From: Terriglobia bacterium
Lineage (GTDB): Bacteria > Acidobacteriota > Terriglobia > Bryobacterales > Bryobacteraceae
Length of the DNA stretch: 64,000 nucleotides
Direction of reading: 5' to 3'
Assembly (NCBI GenBank): GCA_020073345.1
Contig: JAIQFI010000016.1
Coordinates: 1-64,000, forward strand
Part shown: piece after piece, positions 62,116-64,000 of the stretch
Numbering within the stretch: the stretch's first letter is position 1
Layout of the letters: each line of letters opens with the position of its first letter
Program-made: the position numbers and the translations under genes
The notes under the pieces: generated by a model
Seen by the model: the letters and a program-made list of their open reading frames with translations, nothing else
Databases searched by the model: none
What the model was told of the DNA's origin: nothing

Positions 62116-62823
62116 GTGTCCATCCTCCCCTCTATTCTGGCCGCCCGGAACCTCACCAAAAGCCTCGATAGCGGGAGCCACCGCGTCGAAATCCTCCGCG
62201 GTATCGACCTTGAAATTCCGGCCGGCCAGTTCGTCGCCATCATGGGCGCCTCCGGCAGCGGCAAGAGCACCCTGCTCGGCCTGCTCGCCGGTCTCGATAC
62301 CGCGACTTCGGGAACCATCGTCATCGACGGCGTTGACATTACTGGCTTGAGCGAAGACAAGCTGGCGCTGGTGCGCGGCCGCAAGATCGGATTCGTCTTC
62401 CAGAGTTATCAGTTGCTCCCGACCCTGACCGCTGAAGAGAACGTCCTGCTGCCGCATGAGCTGGCCGGAGGCGACGTTTCCGCGGGAATTGCTCGTGCCC
62501 GCTCCCTCCTCGACAGCGTCGGCCTGGGTGACCGTCTCGATCATTACCCGGTTCAGCTCTCCGGTGGCGAGCAGCAGCGCGTGGCGCTGGCACGAGCTTT
62601 CATGGTGAAGCCGCCCATTCTGATGGCCGATGAACCCACCGGCAACCTGGATAGCGTCAACGGCGCGCACGTACTCGATCTGCTCATCACGCTCAACCAG
62701 CGCGAAGGGACCACACTGGTGCTGGTGACCCACGATATCGCCCTGGCGTCGCGCGCCGATCGTATCGTCACCATGCGCGACGGCGCGATAGTTGCTGACG
62801 AGTTGCGAGACCAGGCCGCATGA
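62116..62823 (+). CDS. ybbA: ABC transporter ATP-binding protein (YbbA/LolD-like)
   Basis: A 235-residue ATPase of the LolCDE/MacB group. Walker A GASGSGKSTLLGL, Q-loop KIGFVFQSYQLLP, signature VQLSGGEQQRVALARAFM, Walker B PILMADEPTGNLDS, and H-loop VLVTHDIAL. It pairs with the FtsX-type permease that starts within its stop (ATGA, 62820-62823). Start is GTG at 62116. Its linkage with tesA suggests the YbbAP-TesA unit, which in E. coli works on hydrophobic substrates or lipoproteins; the exact substrate is uncertain. Confidence 0.92.
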   Translation: MSILPSILAARNLTKSLDSGSHRVEILRGIDLEIPAGQFVAIMGASGSGKSTLLGLLAGLDTATSGTIVIDGVDITGLSEDKLALVRGRKIGFVFQSYQLLPTLTAEENVLLPHELAGGDVSAGIARARSLLDSVGLGDRLDHYPVQLSGGEQQRVALARAFMVKPPILMADEPTGNLDSVNGAHVLDLLITLNQREGTTLVLVTHDIALASRADRIVTMRDGAIVADELRDQAA

Positions 62824-64000
62824 GATTGTCCCTGCGAACCGCCGGACGCATTGCCTGGCGCGAAACCCGCTCCTCGCTCACTAAGTTTCTGTTTGTCGTG
62901 TTCGCCGTCGCCATTGGCGTCGGCGCTCTGGCCGGTGTCCGCGGATTCAGCGAATCCGTCCGGGCGATGCTCAACAGCGAGTCGCGCACCATCATGGCGG
63001 CTGACCTGAGCGCGCGCCAGTTCGCTCCGCCCAAGCCGGACCAGGTTGCTCAGCTCGACCAGCTCGGCTCGCGCGGAGTCGACCGCACGCTGATCACGGA
63101 AACCGTTTCGATGGCCGCCGCCATCACTCCGGACGCGGTGCCCGTGCTGGTTTCGATCAAAGCAGTCGATCCGGCCAAGTATCCCTACTACGGCGCCGTG
63201 AAGCTTTCTCCCGAAATGGCTCTGTCCCAGGCACTAACTCCCGAAACGGTGATCGCGGGCGAGGACGTTCTGATCCGGCTCGGTGTCAAGGTCGGTGATC
63301 CCGTTCGTCTCGGATCCGCCGATTTCCGTATGGCCGCGATCGTTATCTCCGAGCCTGACCGCATGTCGGGCAGCCTCAACGTCGGTCTGCGCATGATGAT
63401 TTCGCGCGAAGGGTTTGAGCGCACCGGGCTCATGCAATTGGGCAGCCGCGCCGCCGAGCGCTACCTGTTTAAGATTGAGCCGAATGGTCCGTCGATGGAG
63501 GAAGCCCGCTCGGCCATTCTCGAGGCGCTGCCCGAAGCTCGCGTGATCGATTCCCGCGAATCCAATCCTCTCATCACGCGCGGCCTGGATCAGGCCACCA
63601 CGTTTCTCAGCCTCATCAGCCTGATTGCCCTGATTGTCGGCGCTATCGGCGTCGGCATGGCCATGTACGCTCACCTGCAGCAGAAGATGGACAACATCGC
63701 GGTGATGAAGTCGCTGGGAGCCACCTCCGCCGAGATCATCCGCATCTATACCATCCAGACTTTGATGCTGGGCCTGCTGGGCGGAATCGCGGGCATACTG
63801 CTCGGCCGCGCCGTCGAGGAAGTGTTTCCCTCGCTGATCAACAAGATCTTCGAGATCAAGGCCACCACTGGCTGGCACTTCGACGCGGCGGTTCAGGGCA
63901 TTTCCGTAGGAATGCTTACCACGCTGCTGTTCACCTTGCCGCCGCTGGTGGCGATCCGCAAAATCCGGCCGGCGATCATCCTGCGCCGGGGCATGCCGGA
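62820..64000 (+). CDS. ybbP: ABC transporter permease (YbbP/FtsX-like), N-terminal part
   Basis: The first ~393 residues; the gene runs off the right edge. After the first helix (FLFVVFAVAIGVGALAGV) comes a MacB-type periplasmic domain (~40-260; RTIMAADLSARQFAPPKP, LIRLGVKVGDPVRLGSADF) and then the FtsX core: FLSLISLIALIVGAIGVGMA, QKMDNIAVMKSLGATSAEI and IQTLMLGLLGGIAGILLG. The ATG at 62820 overlaps the ybbA stop by four bases. The YbbP family has a second FtsX-like repeat in its missing part, which would settle the assignment. Confidence 0.9.
   Translation, partial: MRLSLRTAGRIAWRETRSSLTKFLFVVFAVAIGVGALAGVRGFSESVRAMLNSESRTIMAADLSARQFAPPKPDQVAQLDQLGSRGVDRTLITETVSMAAAITPDAVPVLVSIKAVDPAKYPYYGAVKLSPEMALSQALTPETVIAGEDVLIRLGVKVGDPVRLGSADFRMAAIVISEPDRMSGSLNVGLRMMISREGFERTGLMQLGSRAAERYLFKIEPNGPSMEEARSAILEALPEARVIDSRESNPLITRGLDQATTFLSLISLIALIVGAIGVGMAMYAHLQQKMDNIAVMKSLGATSAEIIRIYTIQTLMLGLLGGIAGILLGRAVEEVFPSLINKIFEIKATTGWHFDAAVQGISVGMLTTLLFTLPPLVAIRKIRPAIILRRGMP

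Overview
The window is typical chromosomal DNA of a GC-rich diderm bacterium, most likely an Acidobacteriota member of the Solibacter/Bryobacter type. The evidence is a VWFA-related acidobacterial protein, PEP-CTERM secreted proteins, an SBBP beta-propeller protein, tandem secreted paralogues of a kind common in that group, outer-membrane LPS machinery (LptD, LptE), and GTG starts with tight 1-14 bp gene overlaps. Genes are dense, no gene-free stretch exceeds about 300 bp, and I see no rRNA, tRNA or CRISPR array.

Layout. 1-3.0 kb: start of a DHH phosphoesterase, a secreted S8-like peptidase and a PEP-CTERM protein. 3.1-5.5 kb: NifU-like scaffold, iron alcohol dehydrogenase, a membrane-anchored protein with repeated GEFTRMF motifs. 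5.5-11.2 kb: a surface-glycan cluster (two GT4 enzymes, one fused to a methyltransferase, DUF3108 protein, Wzm-type exporter permease, methyltransferase). 11.2-20.1 kb: VWA protein, AlkA-like glycosylase, YebC-RuvC, TPR-TlpA protein, DeoB, MiaB, bifunctional nuclease. 20.1-26 kb: tandem secreted paralogues and two transporters. 26-36.3 kb: AT-hook mini-protein, PyrF, beta-propeller protein, amidase, DnaB, cyclophilin, YdcF, RDD protein. 36.4-42.2 kb: LptD, an inserted effector gene, FmdB-type protein, inactivated S41 protease, CHRD/PEP-CTERM protein. 42.4-51.1 kb: SPFH protein, ribosomal protein S20, the operon psd-pssA-usg1like-lptE-holA, Uup. 51.1-64 kb: signal peptidase, glutamate dehydrogenase, PdxST, LolA-like protein, FolE plus two PTPS enzymes, redoxin, RsfS, Hpt, a decayed GxxExxY element, and the tesA / ybbA-ybbP divergon.

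The two most interesting loci are small mobile-looking units. (1) 38738-39952: a lower-GC segment carrying one gene (zinc ribbon + helical region + TIR/nucleoside-deoxyribosyltransferase-like domain), bounded by a 69 bp direct repeat of the last codons of lptD (68/69 identical), as if a non-autonomous element had integrated into the lptD 3' end and regenerated it. (2) 61139-61474: a decayed GxxExxY gene enclosed by 29 bp inverted repeats (26/29 identical) built from CGCAAATGAA-type decamers. Other points are loss of the Ser/Lys dyad in an S41 protease, Glu in place of the expected His in an S8 peptidase, a semialdehyde-dehydrogenase homologue without its Cys, and an exporter permease with an extra N-terminal domain and no nearby ATPase.
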